A stretch of DNA of 64,000 nucleotides. Origin: Lentzea atacamensis (GTDB lineage Bacteria > Actinomycetota > Actinomycetes > Mycobacteriales > Pseudonocardiaceae). Location of the stretch: NCBI RefSeq assembly GCF_003269295.1, contig NZ_QLTT01000002.1:1054001-1118000 (forward strand). The letters are read 5' to 3'. The notes below the pieces were generated by a model. It saw only the letters and a list, made by a program, of their open reading frames with translations. It was not told the DNA's origin and ran no database searches. Both the position numbers and the translations under genes were made by a program. Of this stretch, positions 46,076 to 55,213 are shown piece by piece (the stretch's first letter is position 1; every line of letters begins with the position of its first letter).

Positions 46076-47470
46076 ATGCCGGACCGCCTGTCAGCGCTGG
46101 ACGCCTCGTTCCTGTACCTGGAGGACTCCACGACGCCGATGCACGTCGGCGGAGTGGCGGTCTTCCGACGGCCGAAGGCGGGATTCGACTACGACAAGCT
46201 CGTCGACCTCATCGAGCAACGCCTGAGCCTCGTGCCGCGCTACCGGCAGAAGGTCGTGCACGTCCCGGGACGCATCGCGCGCCCGGTCTGGATCGACGAC
46301 CCGGACTTCGACGTCACCTACCACGTGCGCCGGTCAGCGCTGCCCAAGCCCGGCAACGACACCCAGCTGCACGACCTGGTCGCGCGCCTGATGTCCCGCC
46401 CGCTCGACCACTCCCGCCCGTTGTGGGAGATCTACCTGGTCGAGGGCCTCGCGAAGAACCAGACCGCCGTCATCACCAAGACCCACCAGGCCATGATCGA
46501 CGGCATCGCGTCGCTGGAGATCGGCCAGGTCATGCTGGACGTGTCGCCGTCGCCGCGCACGAACGTCGAGAACCTCTGGATGCCGCAGCCGGAGCCCAGC
46601 TCGCTGCAGCTCGTGGCCGACGCGGTCACCGACATCGTGCAGCGCCCCGGCGAACTCGTGGAGAACGTCCGCAGCGCCGCGCTCGACACCGTCGCCACGG
46701 TCGAGAAGGTCTTCAACGCCTTCGGTGCCGTGGCCGCCGCCGTCCGCACCGCCGCGACCCCCGCGCCCGGCAGCCCGCTGAACGTCCGCATCACGTCGCC
46801 GCAGCGCCGTTTCGCCGTCGCGCGTGCTCAGCTCGACGACCTGCGGTCCGTCCGCAAGGCACACGGCGGCACGGTCAACGACGTGGTGCTCGCGGCCCTG
46901 TCCGGTGCGCTGCGGAACTGGCTGCTCAGCCGCGGCGAGAACGTCACCGGCAGCACCACCATCCGCGCGATGGCGCCGCTCTCGGTCCGCGACGCCGACC
47001 CGGACTCGGGCAACAACGTCAGTGCCTACCTCGTCGACCTGCCGGTCGGCGAACCGAACCCGGTCGTGCGCCTGCACCACGTGAGCCACGCGATGCGCGC
47101 GCACAAGGAGTCCGGCCAGTCCGTCGCCGCAGACGCCCTGGTGAAGGTCTCCGGCTTCGCCCCGCCGACGCTGCACGCGCTGGGCGCGCGGGCGGCCTCG
47201 TCGTTCTCGCGCCGCCTGTTCAACGTGATCGTCACAAATGTTCCCGGCCCGCAGGTGCCGTTGTACGCGGCGGGCGCGAGAATGACCGAGATCTTCCCGG
47301 TCGTCCCGCTCGCCAAGAACCAGGCACTGGCCATCGGGGTGACGTCGTACGACGGCGGTGTTTACTTCGGACTGAACGGCGACCGCGACGCCATGTCCGA
47401 TGTGGACGTTCTCGCGACCATGGTCGAGGAGTCGGTGGAGGAACTGATGGGGACGGCGAGCGGTTCATGA
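46076..47470 (+). CDS. WS/DGAT family O-acyltransferase (wax ester/triacylglycerol synthase-like)
   Basis: A 464-residue acyltransferase of the type found as Rv3234c/Tgs3 in mycobacteria near secA1. N-terminal DRLSALDASFLYLEDSTTPMHVGG is typical; the active-site motif HHxxxDG reads HQAMIDG (H137, Q138, D142), so the second His, normally catalytic, is Gln. C-terminal VIVTNVPGPQVPLYAAGARM is conserved. The start ATG 46076 matches the family. Whether it is active in triacylglycerol synthesis is doubtful because of Q138. Confidence 0.88.
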   Translation: MPDRLSALDASFLYLEDSTTPMHVGGVAVFRRPKAGFDYDKLVDLIEQRLSLVPRYRQKVVHVPGRIARPVWIDDPDFDVTYHVRRSALPKPGNDTQLHDLVARLMSRPLDHSRPLWEIYLVEGLAKNQTAVITKTHQAMIDGIASLEIGQVMLDVSPSPRTNVENLWMPQPEPSSLQLVADAVTDIVQRPGELVENVRSAALDTVATVEKVFNAFGAVAAAVRTAATPAPGSPLNVRITSPQRRFAVARAQLDDLRSVRKAHGGTVNDVVLAALSGALRNWLLSRGENVTGSTTIRAMAPLSVRDADPDSGNNVSAYLVDLPVGEPNPVVRLHHVSHAMRAHKESGQSVAADALVKVSGFAPPTLHALGARAASSFSRRLFNVIVTNVPGPQVPLYAAGARMTEIFPVVPLAKNQALAIGVTSYDGGVYFGLNGDRDAMSDVDVLATMVEESVEELMGTASGS

Positions 47471-47958
47471 GGGTCTACATCCCGGCCACGGTGTCGATGC
47501 TGCGCACGTTCGTCGACAGCGGCGAGCTGACCCCGATCGGCGGCACGGCGTTCGCGCTGACGCCCGCCCTGCGCGAGTCCTACGCGGCGGGCGACACCGA
47601 GGAGCTCGAATACGCCGCGATGCTCGACGCCGCCCGAGCCTCGCTCAGGCTGCTGGCGGGCGACGAGAAGACCGAGCCGCGCCGCGCGGTCATCGCCGTG
47701 GACGCCGACGACGTGACGCTGCGCCCCGACCTCGACCACTCGGTCGTGAAGGTCGCCGGCTCCGTCACGCTGAAGGACGTCGCGTCCGTGCACCTGGACA
47801 CGTCCGAGGCCGAAGAGGACGTCCGAGCGGCCGCCGAGGTGGTCGACGCCGCCGACATGGGCGACCCGGACGCCGAGTTCACGCTGGGCAGCGCCGAGGA
47901 CCACGAGCTGGCCTGGTACGCCCCGCAGGAGCTCGCCTTCGTGCTCGAACTCCTCTAG
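47467..47958 (+). CDS. DUF6912 family protein
   Basis: A 163-residue protein: RVYIPATVSMLRTFVDSGELTPIGGTAFALTPALRESYAAGDTEELEYAAMLDAARASLRLLAG, then a beta region with conserved RRAVIAVDADDVTLRPDLDHSVVKVAG and the end ELAWYAPQELAFVLELL. This matches the actinobacterial DUF6912 type. No known function. ATG at 47467 overlaps the acyltransferase stop (ATGA). Its TAG shares a CTAG with the convergent GNAT gene. Confidence 0.8.
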   Translation: MRVYIPATVSMLRTFVDSGELTPIGGTAFALTPALRESYAAGDTEELEYAAMLDAARASLRLLAGDEKTEPRRAVIAVDADDVTLRPDLDHSVVKVAGSVTLKDVASVHLDTSEAEEDVRAAAEVVDAADMGDPDAEFTLGSAEDHELAWYAPQELAFVLELL

Positions 47959-48839
47959 TCGCGGCGCTGGTCGAACACCTCCGGCATCGGCTGGAACCCC
48001 GCTGCCCGGTAGGTGGCGACCGCACCGACGTTGGAACTCGGCGTGCAGACGAGCGCGATGGACGAACCGAGCTCCTGGAGGGTTTTCGCCGCCGCGATGG
48101 TGATGGCCTTGCCGAAGCCCTGGCCGCGGTGGTCCCGGTGCACGCCCATCGGTTCGAGCAGGCCGGGTTTGCCGGGGCCCGCCGACCACACGGTCACGGC
48201 TGCCACCGGCTGGTTCCCGGCGTGGGCGACGAGGCTGCGGGCGTCCTCGTACGGGCCGTTCGCCATGTTGTGCCAACGGTCCGCGGTGAAGGTCGACCTC
48301 TCGAACGACGCCCTGATCACGTCGGCGTGCACGTGGGCCCGGTCGGGGCCGATCACCTCGATCTCCACGCCGGGATCTTCGACCGGCGATGAGAGGTCGC
48401 GGCGCAGCGGGGTCCACGGTACGTCGGACTGCCAGCCGTTCTGGAACATCAGCTCCTGGAAGCGGGTGTGCTTGGGGGACTCGATGTAGACCTTGCCCGC
48501 CGGAAGCACGCCGCGGGCCGGGTCGCTCACGTCGGCGGCGAGCCGCTGAGCCAGTTCCTCGTCGTGGTGGGCGTCCGGGGCGATGGTGAAGCGGAGCAGG
48601 TCCGGCTGGTCCAGGAAACCGACCGCGAGGATCCGGCCGTCACGGCTCCAGGTGCGGACCGTGGCGGCTGTCGCCTCGGCGCCGAGCCGCCAGGCCCAGC
48701 CGATGTCCCCCGGATGCAGCTGCATGGGCGCGTCGTCGTGCTGCCACTCGCGGAGGGCCTGCACGGCCGCGGTCAGCTCGTCGACTTCCGGCGTTCGCAA
48801 CACAGGGCCGATCAGACACCACTGGCTGTCCAGCCGCAC
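47955..48839 (-). CDS. GNAT family N-acetyltransferase, two-domain
   Basis: A 294-residue protein with two GNAT-like halves. The C-terminal half has PMGVHRDHRGQGFGKAITIAAAKTLQELG (acetyl-CoA loop) and VCTPSSNVGAVATYRAAGF (motif B). The N-terminal half (about 1-140) is degenerate. GTG start at 48839. Substrate unknown. Confidence 0.85.
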   Translation of the reverse strand: MRLDSQWCLIGPVLRTPEVDELTAAVQALREWQHDDAPMQLHPGDIGWAWRLGAEATAATVRTWSRDGRILAVGFLDQPDLLRFTIAPDAHHDEELAQRLAADVSDPARGVLPAGKVYIESPKHTRFQELMFQNGWQSDVPWTPLRRDLSSPVEDPGVEIEVIGPDRAHVHADVIRASFERSTFTADRWHNMANGPYEDARSLVAHAGNQPVAAVTVWSAGPGKPGLLEPMGVHRDHRGQGFGKAITIAAAKTLQELGSSIALVCTPSSNVGAVATYRAAGFQPMPEVFDQRRD

Positions 48840-48845
48840 CCGGTT

Positions 48846-49232
48846 TTACATGCCCTCGGCGGGCTCCCACAGCTCGATCCGGTTCCCCTCCGGATCAACA
48901 CACCACCCGAACCTCCCGAACTCCGAGTCCTCGGTGTCCGGCAGCACCTCAACGCCACGCGCCCGCAGCTTCGCCATCAACGACGGCAGGTCGTCGACGC
49001 GCAGGTTCAGCATGGTGCGCTGGTGGGGTTCGCCGATGTAGTCGGTGTCCTGGGCGAACAACGCCATCGTCGTCGTGCCCGGACGTTCGGACGTCGCCGT
49101 GTCGAGCCAGTGGAAGGTGACGGTGCCCTTTTCGCTCATCGGCACGCCCAGGTTGTCGCGGTACCAGGCGGCCAGGCGCGCAGGATCTCGGGAACGCAGG
49201 AAAACCCCGCCGATGCCAGTCACCCGCGCCAC
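48846..49232 (-). CDS. VOC family (glyoxalase-like) protein
   Basis: A 128-residue single-domain VOC protein: IGGVFLRSRDPARLAAWYRDNLGVP, TFHWLDTATSERPGTTTMALFAQDTDYIG and GVEVLPDTEDSEFGRFGWCVDPEGNRIELWEP. The pattern of E/H metal ligands is only partly conserved. GTG 49232 is chosen because TAGGGT (49240-49245) lies seven bases upstream as a leaderless promoter; GTG 49223 is an alternative. Function unknown. Confidence 0.85.
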   Translation of the reverse strand: MARVTGIGGVFLRSRDPARLAAWYRDNLGVPMSEKGTVTFHWLDTATSERPGTTTMALFAQDTDYIGEPHQRTMLNLRVDDLPSLMAKLRARGVEVLPDTEDSEFGRFGWCVDPEGNRIELWEPAEGM

Positions 49233-49239
49233 CCGACGG

Positions 49240-49245
49240 ACCCTA
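49240..49245 (-). promoter_or_regulatory. -10 element of a predicted leaderless transcript (VOC gene)
   Basis: TAGGGT on the minus strand (49245-49240) ends seven bases before the GTG at 49232, with no ribosome site. Confidence 0.4.
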
Positions 49246-49268
49246 CTACCGCGTGCCACGATGGGGGA

Positions 49269-50897
49269 ATGGACGCCGTAACGTCTGCACCCGAACCGGT
49301 CAACGAGCCGGTGCACACCTACGCTCCTGGTAGCGCAGAACGCGCCAGTCTGCAGGCGCGCATCTCAGAGCTTGAAGGCATCACCCACGAGCTGACCATG
49401 ACCATCGGCGGTCAGCAGCGCATGGCTGGTGGCGATCGCATCGACGTGGTTCAGCCGCATGATCACCGGCACGTGCTCGGTGTGACCGCACAGGCGACGA
49501 AGTCCGATGTCGCGGAGGCCATGCGAGCTGCCCAGCACGCTGCGCCGGGCTGGCAGGAGCTGCCGTACGACGAACGCGCAGCGGTGCTGCTCAGGGCGGC
49601 CGAGCTGCTGAGCGGGCCGTGGCGCGACACGCTCAACGCCGCCACGATTCTCGGGCAGTCGAAGTCCGTGCAGCAGGCCGAGATCGACTCGGCGTGCGAG
49701 CTGATCGACTTTCTGCGGTTCAACGTCCACTTCGGGCGGCGGATCCTCGAGGAGCAGCCGGCGAGCAGCCCCGGCGTGTGGAACCGGATGGACCACCGGC
49801 CGCTCGACGGGTTCGTCGTGGCGATCACGCCGTTCAACTTCACGGCCATCGCCGGGAACCTGCCGCTCGCGCCCGCGCTGATGGGCAACACCGTGGTGTG
49901 GAAGCCGTCGCCGACGCAGCAGCTCGCCGCGCACTACACCATGCGGATGCTCGAAGAGGCCGGTCTGCCGCCGGGCGTGATCAACCTCGTCACCGGCGAC
50001 GGCCAGGCGGTGAGCGAGGTGGCGTTGCGGGACAGGTTCTTCGCGGGACTGCACTTCACCGGGTCCACGCGCACGTTCAAGGCGCTGTGGCAGACCATGG
50101 CGAGCAACCTCGACCACTACCGCGCCTACCCGCGCGTCGTCGGCGAGACCGGTGGCAAGGACTTCGTGCTGGCGCACGCTTCCGCTGACCCCAAGGCTCT
50201 CGTCACGGGGCTGGTTCGCGGCGCTTTCGAGTACCAGGGCCAGAAGTGTTCGGCGGCGTCGCGGGCGTACGTCGCGCGGTCGTTGTGGGAGAGCGAGGTT
50301 CGTGAACGGCTGCTCGACGTCACGAAGTCCCTGTCGTACGGCGATGTGACGGACCTGTCGGCGTTCGGCGGCGCGGTGATCGACCATCGCGCGTTCGCCA
50401 AGCACAAGGACGCGCTGCTGATGGCGTCCGCGTCCACCTCGGTCGAGGTGCTGGCGGGCGGCACGTGCGACGACTCGGTGGGCTACTTCGTCGATCCGAC
50501 GGTGCTGCTGGGCACCGACCCGCACCACGACATCTTCACGACCGAGTACTTCGGCCCGATCCTCGCCGTGCACGTCTACGAGGACGCGGACTTCCCGAAC
50601 ATCATGGAGACCATCGAGAACTCCACGCCGTACGCCTTGACCGGCGCCGTCTTCGCGCGCGACCGGGCGGCGGTCGCGCAGGCGCACAAGGCTTTGCGGT
50701 TCGCGGCGGGCAACTTCTACGTCAACGACAAGCCGACGGGCGCGGTCGTCGGGCAGCAGCCGTTCGGTGGCTCGCGCGGCTCCGGCACCAACGACAAGGC
50801 GGGCTCGATCTACAACCTGCAGCGCTGGACGAGCCCGCGTGCCATCAAGGAAACGCTGGTGCCGCCGACGGATCACACCTATCCGCACATGGGCTGA
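49269..50897 (+). CDS. pruA: L-glutamate gamma-semialdehyde dehydrogenase (1-pyrroline-5-carboxylate dehydrogenase)
   Basis: A 542-residue aldehyde dehydrogenase oxidising glutamate semialdehyde to glutamate in proline catabolism. Conserved: PFNFTAIAGNLPLAPALMGNTVVWKPSP (NAD site), ETGGKDF, and the catalytic Cys in QGQKCSAASRAYV. ATG 49269. No proline dehydrogenase gene is near. The end overlaps the convergent epimerase gene by 19 bases. Confidence 0.96.
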   Translation: MDAVTSAPEPVNEPVHTYAPGSAERASLQARISELEGITHELTMTIGGQQRMAGGDRIDVVQPHDHRHVLGVTAQATKSDVAEAMRAAQHAAPGWQELPYDERAAVLLRAAELLSGPWRDTLNAATILGQSKSVQQAEIDSACELIDFLRFNVHFGRRILEEQPASSPGVWNRMDHRPLDGFVVAITPFNFTAIAGNLPLAPALMGNTVVWKPSPTQQLAAHYTMRMLEEAGLPPGVINLVTGDGQAVSEVALRDRFFAGLHFTGSTRTFKALWQTMASNLDHYRAYPRVVGETGGKDFVLAHASADPKALVTGLVRGAFEYQGQKCSAASRAYVARSLWESEVRERLLDVTKSLSYGDVTDLSAFGGAVIDHRAFAKHKDALLMASASTSVEVLAGGTCDDSVGYFVDPTVLLGTDPHHDIFTTEYFGPILAVHVYEDADFPNIMETIENSTPYALTGAVFARDRAAVAQAHKALRFAAGNFYVNDKPTGAVVGQQPFGGSRGSGTNDKAGSIYNLQRWTSPRAIKETLVPPTDHTYPHMG

Positions 50898-51622
50898 ACC
50901 CGTGGTTTCCAGCCGGTGGCGTCGGTGAGCTTCGTGCTCACCACCCGCTGCGACCGCGCGAAGACCTCGAACGACGCGGCGAACCTGCCCATGAACTTCG
51001 GCAGCCGCGTGATCCCGAGGTCGCGCTTCAACACCGGCGACCCGACGTTGTAGATGCCCGGAGGCGCGTCCAGCACCGCGATGGCCGCGGCTGCCGCGTC
51101 TCCGGGGTGCACGACCGACATCCACCCGTCGCCCACGAGCACCGGCGGCGACATGGCCTCGCCGCCCATCAGCAGCCCGATGCGCAGGAACACCCCGCCG
51201 GGGTGCCTGAGCACGTTCTGCTGCGCCTGCACCGAGCTCGCGACGTGCCCGACCGGCTTGATGGGCGCTGTCTCGTCGAGCTCGCGGTCGCCGCCGTCCG
51301 CGTACACGAACGAGATGCCCTCCTGCACGATCCGTTCGACGCCCGCGCGCTGAGCCGCCTCGACGAGCGCGGCGCTGCCCTCGGTGCGGATGCGGTTGTT
51401 CTCCGCCCAGGCACTGGCCATGACCGCCTTCGCGGTGAGCGGGATGCGGGTGGCCAGGTTGATGACGGCGTCGTAGCCCGTGAGCGCCTTCGCGAGCTGC
51501 CCTGCGTCGAACATCGAGGTCGTGTGCCGGTCCAGCACCCCCACCTCGTGTCCCGCCGCCCGCAGCCGCGGCACCGCTTCCCGTCCGAGCACACCCGTCG
51601 CACCGATCACGAATACCTTCAT
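50879..51622 (-). CDS. NAD(P)-binding epimerase/reductase family protein (SDR extended)
   Basis: A 247-residue short-chain dehydrogenase-like protein. KVFVIGATGVLGREAVPRL is the Rossmann GxxGxxG; INLATRIPLTAKAVMASAWAENN and SFVYADGGDRELDETAPIKP follow in the usual order, and the catalytic YxxxK seems replaced (VQAQQNVLR), so enzyme activity is uncertain. ATG 51622. Overlaps the pruA stop. Function unknown. Confidence 0.82.
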   Translation of the reverse strand: MKVFVIGATGVLGREAVPRLRAAGHEVGVLDRHTTSMFDAGQLAKALTGYDAVINLATRIPLTAKAVMASAWAENNRIRTEGSAALVEAAQRAGVERIVQEGISFVYADGGDRELDETAPIKPVGHVASSVQAQQNVLRHPGGVFLRIGLLMGGEAMSPPVLVGDGWMSVVHPGDAAAAAIAVLDAPPGIYNVGSPVLKRDLGITRLPKFMGRFAASFEVFARSQRVVSTKLTDATGWKPRVQPMCG

Positions 51623-51644
51623 GACCAGTGGACGAGACAGCGCG

Positions 51645-52178
51645 TCAGGACGTGACAGGCACTCGGGCGAACGCATCCTTCGCGTGTTCCTGCACGATGG
51701 AAGCGACCTGGTCCGCGTTGCCGTCCGGCAGGCGCACGACCACCTTCAGCGACTCGGTCGCGTTGATCGCCACGAGTGTCGTGCACTCCACGCCTTGAGG
51801 CGTGGCGGCACACGACGTCGCTGCCGAGTGACCGTCGCCGATCAGCATCTCCACGGCCTTGTCCGGCCGCGCATAAGCGTCCCCGAACGCCACCAGGACC
51901 ATCATGTCCTTCTCCGTGCCGGGACCCACCTGCATCAGGCAGGACCGCGGGACGGCCGGGTGCGGCTGAGGGCTGCCGAACAACGTCCCGCCGAGGTCCG
52001 CGGCGGTGAGCATCTGGCACGGGTCGGCGCCGGCGAGCTTGCGCGGTGTGTCGATGCGCGGCGAGGTCGTGGCGACCGTCGTCGTTGTCGTCTCGGTCGT
52101 GGTGCTGGAGGGCGCGGTCGCCACCGGTGCGGCGCTGCAGCCCGTGAGCAGAAGCACGAAGGGCAGCCAGCGCCTCAC
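51645..52178 (-). CDS. DUF3558-like lipoprotein (first)
   Basis: A 177-residue lipoprotein: signal peptide with lipobox LLTGC, then a Thr-rich linker (SSTTTETTTTTVATTS), then DPCQMLTAADLGGTLFG and RSCLMQVG with conserved Cys as in DUF3558 proteins. Anchored outside the membrane. GTG at 52178 overlaps the upstream paralogue's TGA (GTGA), so they form a coupled pair. Function of DUF3558 unknown. Confidence 0.8.
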   Translation of the reverse strand: MRRWLPFVLLLTGCSAAPVATAPSSTTTETTTTTVATTSPRIDTPRKLAGADPCQMLTAADLGGTLFGSPQPHPAVPRSCLMQVGPGTEKDMMVLVAFGDAYARPDKAVEMLIGDGHSAATSCAATPQGVECTTLVAINATESLKVVVRLPDGNADQVASIVQEHAKDAFARVPVTS

Positions 52179-52624
52179 TTCGGCAGCCTTTCCAGTGCCT
52201 TGGCAGCGAGACCCTGGGTGACCTGCCCGACCACGTTGAGGTCGTGGCTGCGCTGGACCACCTTCAGCCCGATCAGCTGACCGTCCCGCGCCTCGACGAC
52301 GCCCTCACACGTCACGGTCCCGGACTCGTCGGTGCAGCGGCGGGTCATCGGGTGGTCGTTGACCACCGCGCCGTAGCCGCCATCCGACAGCAACGGATGC
52401 GACGCGTCCGCGAACTTCTCGGTCCGCAGCGTCAGCCGCACGGTCAGCGAGTCGAACGTGAAGTCGCACGCCCGCTCGCCCTTGGCCGCACCCTTGAGGT
52501 TGCCCGCGTCACCGGACGCGAGCAGCGTGCACGGGTCGGTGTCCTCGAACTTCGGGGGAGCGGGCTGTTCCGCGGTGCACGCCGTCAACGCCACCAGCGC
52601 GACGAGTCCCAGGTACCTGATCAC
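52175..52624 (-). CDS. DUF3558-like lipoprotein (second)
   Basis: A 149-residue lipoprotein: VIRYLGLVALVALTAC signal peptide with Cys about residue 16, followed by DPCTLLASGDAGNLKGAAKGERACDFTF, RRCTDESGTVTCEGVV. The cysteine pattern is like the neighbour. GTG start at 52624 overlaps a 54-codon ORF (GTGA). These are paralogues from a duplication, judged from organisation. Confidence 0.78.
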   Translation of the reverse strand: MIRYLGLVALVALTACTAEQPAPPKFEDTDPCTLLASGDAGNLKGAAKGERACDFTFDSLTVRLTLRTEKFADASHPLLSDGGYGAVVNDHPMTRRCTDESGTVTCEGVVEARDGQLIGLKVVQRSHDLNVVGQVTQGLAAKALERLPK

Positions 52625-52785
52625 GACACCAACTCTCGCAGGATCGCGACGATCTTGGTGCGAGCGGCCATCCCGATGTCGTACCCGGGCGGTGTCCGCT
52701 CGGCGCTCACCGCGAGGACCCGGTCGGCCGAAAGTTCGGTCACCACGACACCGGTGCCCGTCTGACTCCGCGGGTTGGACGTCAC
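52621..52785 (-). CDS. Small coupled ORF, 54 aa, upstream of DUF3558 genes
   Basis: A 54-codon frame from GTG at 52785: TSNPRSQTGTGVVVTELS... and ...TPPGYDIGMAARTKIVAILRELVS. Its TGA overlaps the GTG of the DUF3558 gene (GTGA), as in the downstream pair, which argues for true translation. The frame stays open further upstream to an in-frame TGA near 52832 without a good start, so it could be the 3' remainder of a longer gene. No family recognised. Confidence 0.5.
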   Translation of the reverse strand: MTSNPRSQTGTGVVVTELSADRVLAVSAERTPPGYDIGMAARTKIVAILRELVS

Positions 52786-52862
52786 GCCCCACCACCCCGG
52801 CCACCAGCGAGAGAACCCCCAGCTGTCTGCTCACGCCGGAAGTGTGACTGACGGGCGCAAGC

Positions 52863-53861
52863 TCAATCCGCGTGGTCGTCCAGCCCCGCGCGGGACGCGA
52901 GCAGCCGCCGCAACGACGTCAGGCGGCCGGGCGCGTCCGGCACCAGTTCGTCCAGCATGCAGCCGGGGTCCTCCGGCGCACCCAGGTGGCCGCAGCCGGG
53001 CGGGCACTCCTCCGCGGCCTCCGCGAAGTCCGGGAACGCCTTCACGATGTCGTCCGGCGTGATGTGCGCGAGGCCGAACGAGCGGATGCCCGGCGTGTCC
53101 ACGACCCAGCCGCCTTCCGGCAGCCGCAGCGCCACGGCCTGCGTCGAGGTGTGCCGGCCCTTGCCGACGCCGGACACCACGCCCACCGCCCGGTTCGCGT
53201 CCGGCACCAGCTTGTTGACCAAAGTGGACTTGCCGACGCCGGAGTGGCCGATCAGGCACGACACCCTGTCCGTCAGCCTGGCGCGCAGGGCGGCTGGCTC
53301 CTCGTCGAACCGCGTCACGATCACCGGCACGTCGAGCTCGGTGTACAGCGCCAGCAGCTCGTCCGCGGAAGCGAGGTCCGACTTCGTCAGGCACAGCACC
53401 GGTTCCAGGCCGCCCGCGTAGGCGGCGACCAGGCACCGGTCGATGAAACCCGTGCGCGGCGGGGGATCGGCCAGTGCGACCACCATGATGAGCTGGGAGG
53501 CGTTCGCGACGACGACGCGTTCGAACGGATCGGTGTCGTCCGCGGTCCGGCGCAGCACCGAGGTCCGCTCCTCGACGCGCACGATCCGGGCCAGCGTGTC
53601 CGGCTGACCCGACGTGTCACCGACGATGCCGACCTGGTCGCCCACCACCACGGGCGTGCGGCCGAGTTCGCGCGCACGCATGGCGGTGACGATGACACCG
53701 GACTCCAGCGCACACGTCCAGCGGCCCCTGTCCACGCCGATCACCATCGCGCTCTCGGCGTCGGCGTGTTCGGGCCGTCTCTTGCTGCGCGGCCGCGTGC
53801 CCTTGCCGGGGCGCACGCGAACGTCGGACTCGTCGAGCTTGCGCCAGTCCCGCTTGCTCAC
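52863..53861 (-). CDS. rsgA: Ribosome small subunit-dependent GTPase A
   Basis: A 332-residue circularly permuted GTPase for 30S maturation. Motifs in permuted order: TKSD (G4), GHSGVGKSTLVN (G1), DTPG (G3) near the end. C-terminal zinc-binding ECPPGCGHLGAPEDPGC. GTG 53861 lies one base after the aroA stop, so aroA-rsgA is one operon, as in mycobacteria (Rv3227-Rv3228). Confidence 0.96.
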   Translation of the reverse strand: MSKRDWRKLDESDVRVRPGKGTRPRSKRRPEHADAESAMVIGVDRGRWTCALESGVIVTAMRARELGRTPVVVGDQVGIVGDTSGQPDTLARIVRVEERTSVLRRTADDTDPFERVVVANASQLIMVVALADPPPRTGFIDRCLVAAYAGGLEPVLCLTKSDLASADELLALYTELDVPVIVTRFDEEPAALRARLTDRVSCLIGHSGVGKSTLVNKLVPDANRAVGVVSGVGKGRHTSTQAVALRLPEGGWVVDTPGIRSFGLAHITPDDIVKAFPDFAEAAEECPPGCGHLGAPEDPGCMLDELVPDAPGRLTSLRRLLASRAGLDDHAD

Positions 53862-53862
53862 T

Positions 53863-55128
53863 TCAACGCGCCTCCGTGAGCATGGCGTTCCACATGCCTG
53901 GGAAATCGGGAATCGTCTTGGTCGTGCTGCCGATGTCGTCCACCGAGACGCCCGGCACCACCAGCCCGACGATCGCGCCCGCGGTCGCCATCCGGTGGTC
54001 GGCGTAGGCCTGCCACACCCCGCCGTGCAGCGGCGCGGGTTCGATGATCAGGCCGTCCTCGGTCTCGGACGCGTTGCCGCCCAGCGCGTTGATCTCGTTG
54101 ACGAGCGCCGCGATCCGGTCCGTCTCGTGGCCGCGGATGTGCGCGACACCGCGGATGACCGTCCGCCCCTCGGCCAGCGCCGCCAGCGCCGCGACCGTCG
54201 GCGTCAGCTCGCTCTCGTCGTGCAGGTCGATGTCCAGACCGGACAGCTTCGCGGGGCCGCGCACCGTCAGACCCTCGTCCGACAGCTCGACGGAACAGCC
54301 CATCCGCTCCAGGATGTCTCGCACCGCGTCGCCGGCCTGCGTGGTCCTGGCCGGCCAATGCGGAACCGTCACCTCGCCACCGGTCACCGCGGCCGCCGCG
54401 AGGAACACCGTCGCGTTCGACAGGTCCGGCTCCACGTGCCACGTGCGCGCGGCGATCGGGCCCGGCTCGACGTGCCACAGGTTCGCTTCGGTCTCCACCC
54501 GGACGCCGACCGAACGCAGCGTCTCGACCGTCATGTCGATGTGCGGCAACGAAGGCACGGGCTTGCCGTCGTGGCGCACCGTCACGCCCTTGTCGTACCG
54601 CGCACCGGACAGCAGCAGCCCCGACACGAACTGCGATGAGCCCGACGCGTCGATAGTCACCTCGCCACCGGCCAGCGATCCCGTGCCGCGCAAAGTGAAC
54701 GGCAGCGCGTCGCCCTCGACGTCCGCACCCAGCGAGCGCAACGCACCCAGCACGGTGCTCATCGGCCGCTTGCGTGCGTGCGGGTCGCCGTCGAACCGGA
54801 TCTCACCCTCGGCGATCGCGGCGGCGGGCGGCAGGAACCGCATGACCGTGCCCGCGAGGCCGCAGTCGACGTCGGCCGGTCCGCGCAACGGGGCGGGCGT
54901 CACGTCCCAGCCACCGTCCTCGCGATCGGCGAAACCCACCCCGAGGGAGGAGAGCGCGGCAGCCATCAACACGGTGTCGCGGCTGCGCAGCGGTGCGTGC
55001 ACCGCGGAGGGCCCGTCGGCCAGTGCCGCGAGCACCAGAACGCGGTTCGTGATCGACTTCGAGCCGGGCACCGGCACGGTCGCGTGGACTGGGCCGGCTG
55101 CGCTGGGGGCTGACCAGTGCTGAGTCAT
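53863..55128 (-). CDS. aroA: 3-phosphoshikimate 1-carboxyvinyltransferase (EPSP synthase)
   Basis: A 421-residue EPSP synthase of the shikimate pathway. [20 protein letters not shown] binds phosphate; [14 protein letters not shown] contains the LAGTAMR-like PEP motif; [11 protein letters not shown] and the C-terminal [10 protein letters not shown] are conserved. ATG 55128. Begins the aroA-rsgA operon. Confidence 0.96.
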   Translation of the reverse strand: MTQHWSAPSAAGPVHATVPVPGSKSITNRVLVLAALADGPSAVHAPLRSRDTVLMAAALSSLGVGFADREDGGWDVTPAPLRGPADVDCGLAGTVMRFLPPAAAIAEGEIRFDGDPHARKRPMSTVLGALRSLGADVEGDALPFTLRGTGSLAGGEVTIDASGSSQFVSGLLLSGARYDKGVTVRHDGKPVPSLPHIDMTVETLRSVGVRVETEANLWHVEPGPIAARTWHVEPDLSNATVFLAAAAVTGGEVTVPHWPARTTQAGDAVRDILERMGCSVELSDEGLTVRGPAKLSGLDIDLHDESELTPTVAALAALAEGRTVIRGVAHIRGHETDRIAALVNEINALGGNASETEDGLIIEPAPLHGGVWQAYADHRMATAGAIVGLVVPGVSVDDIGSTTKTIPDFPGMWNAMLTEAR

Positions 55129-55213
55129 GCGTGAATGATCCCGCATGGCCGGTGGCGTGGCTCGCACAGGTGTTCCCGACGTGCGACGATGACGACTTCG
55201 GAGGTGATCGGTT

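Noticed and set aside
52831..53436. ORF of 201 residues in another frame of rsgA
   Set aside because: rsgA is certain in this region; this is a shadow frame.
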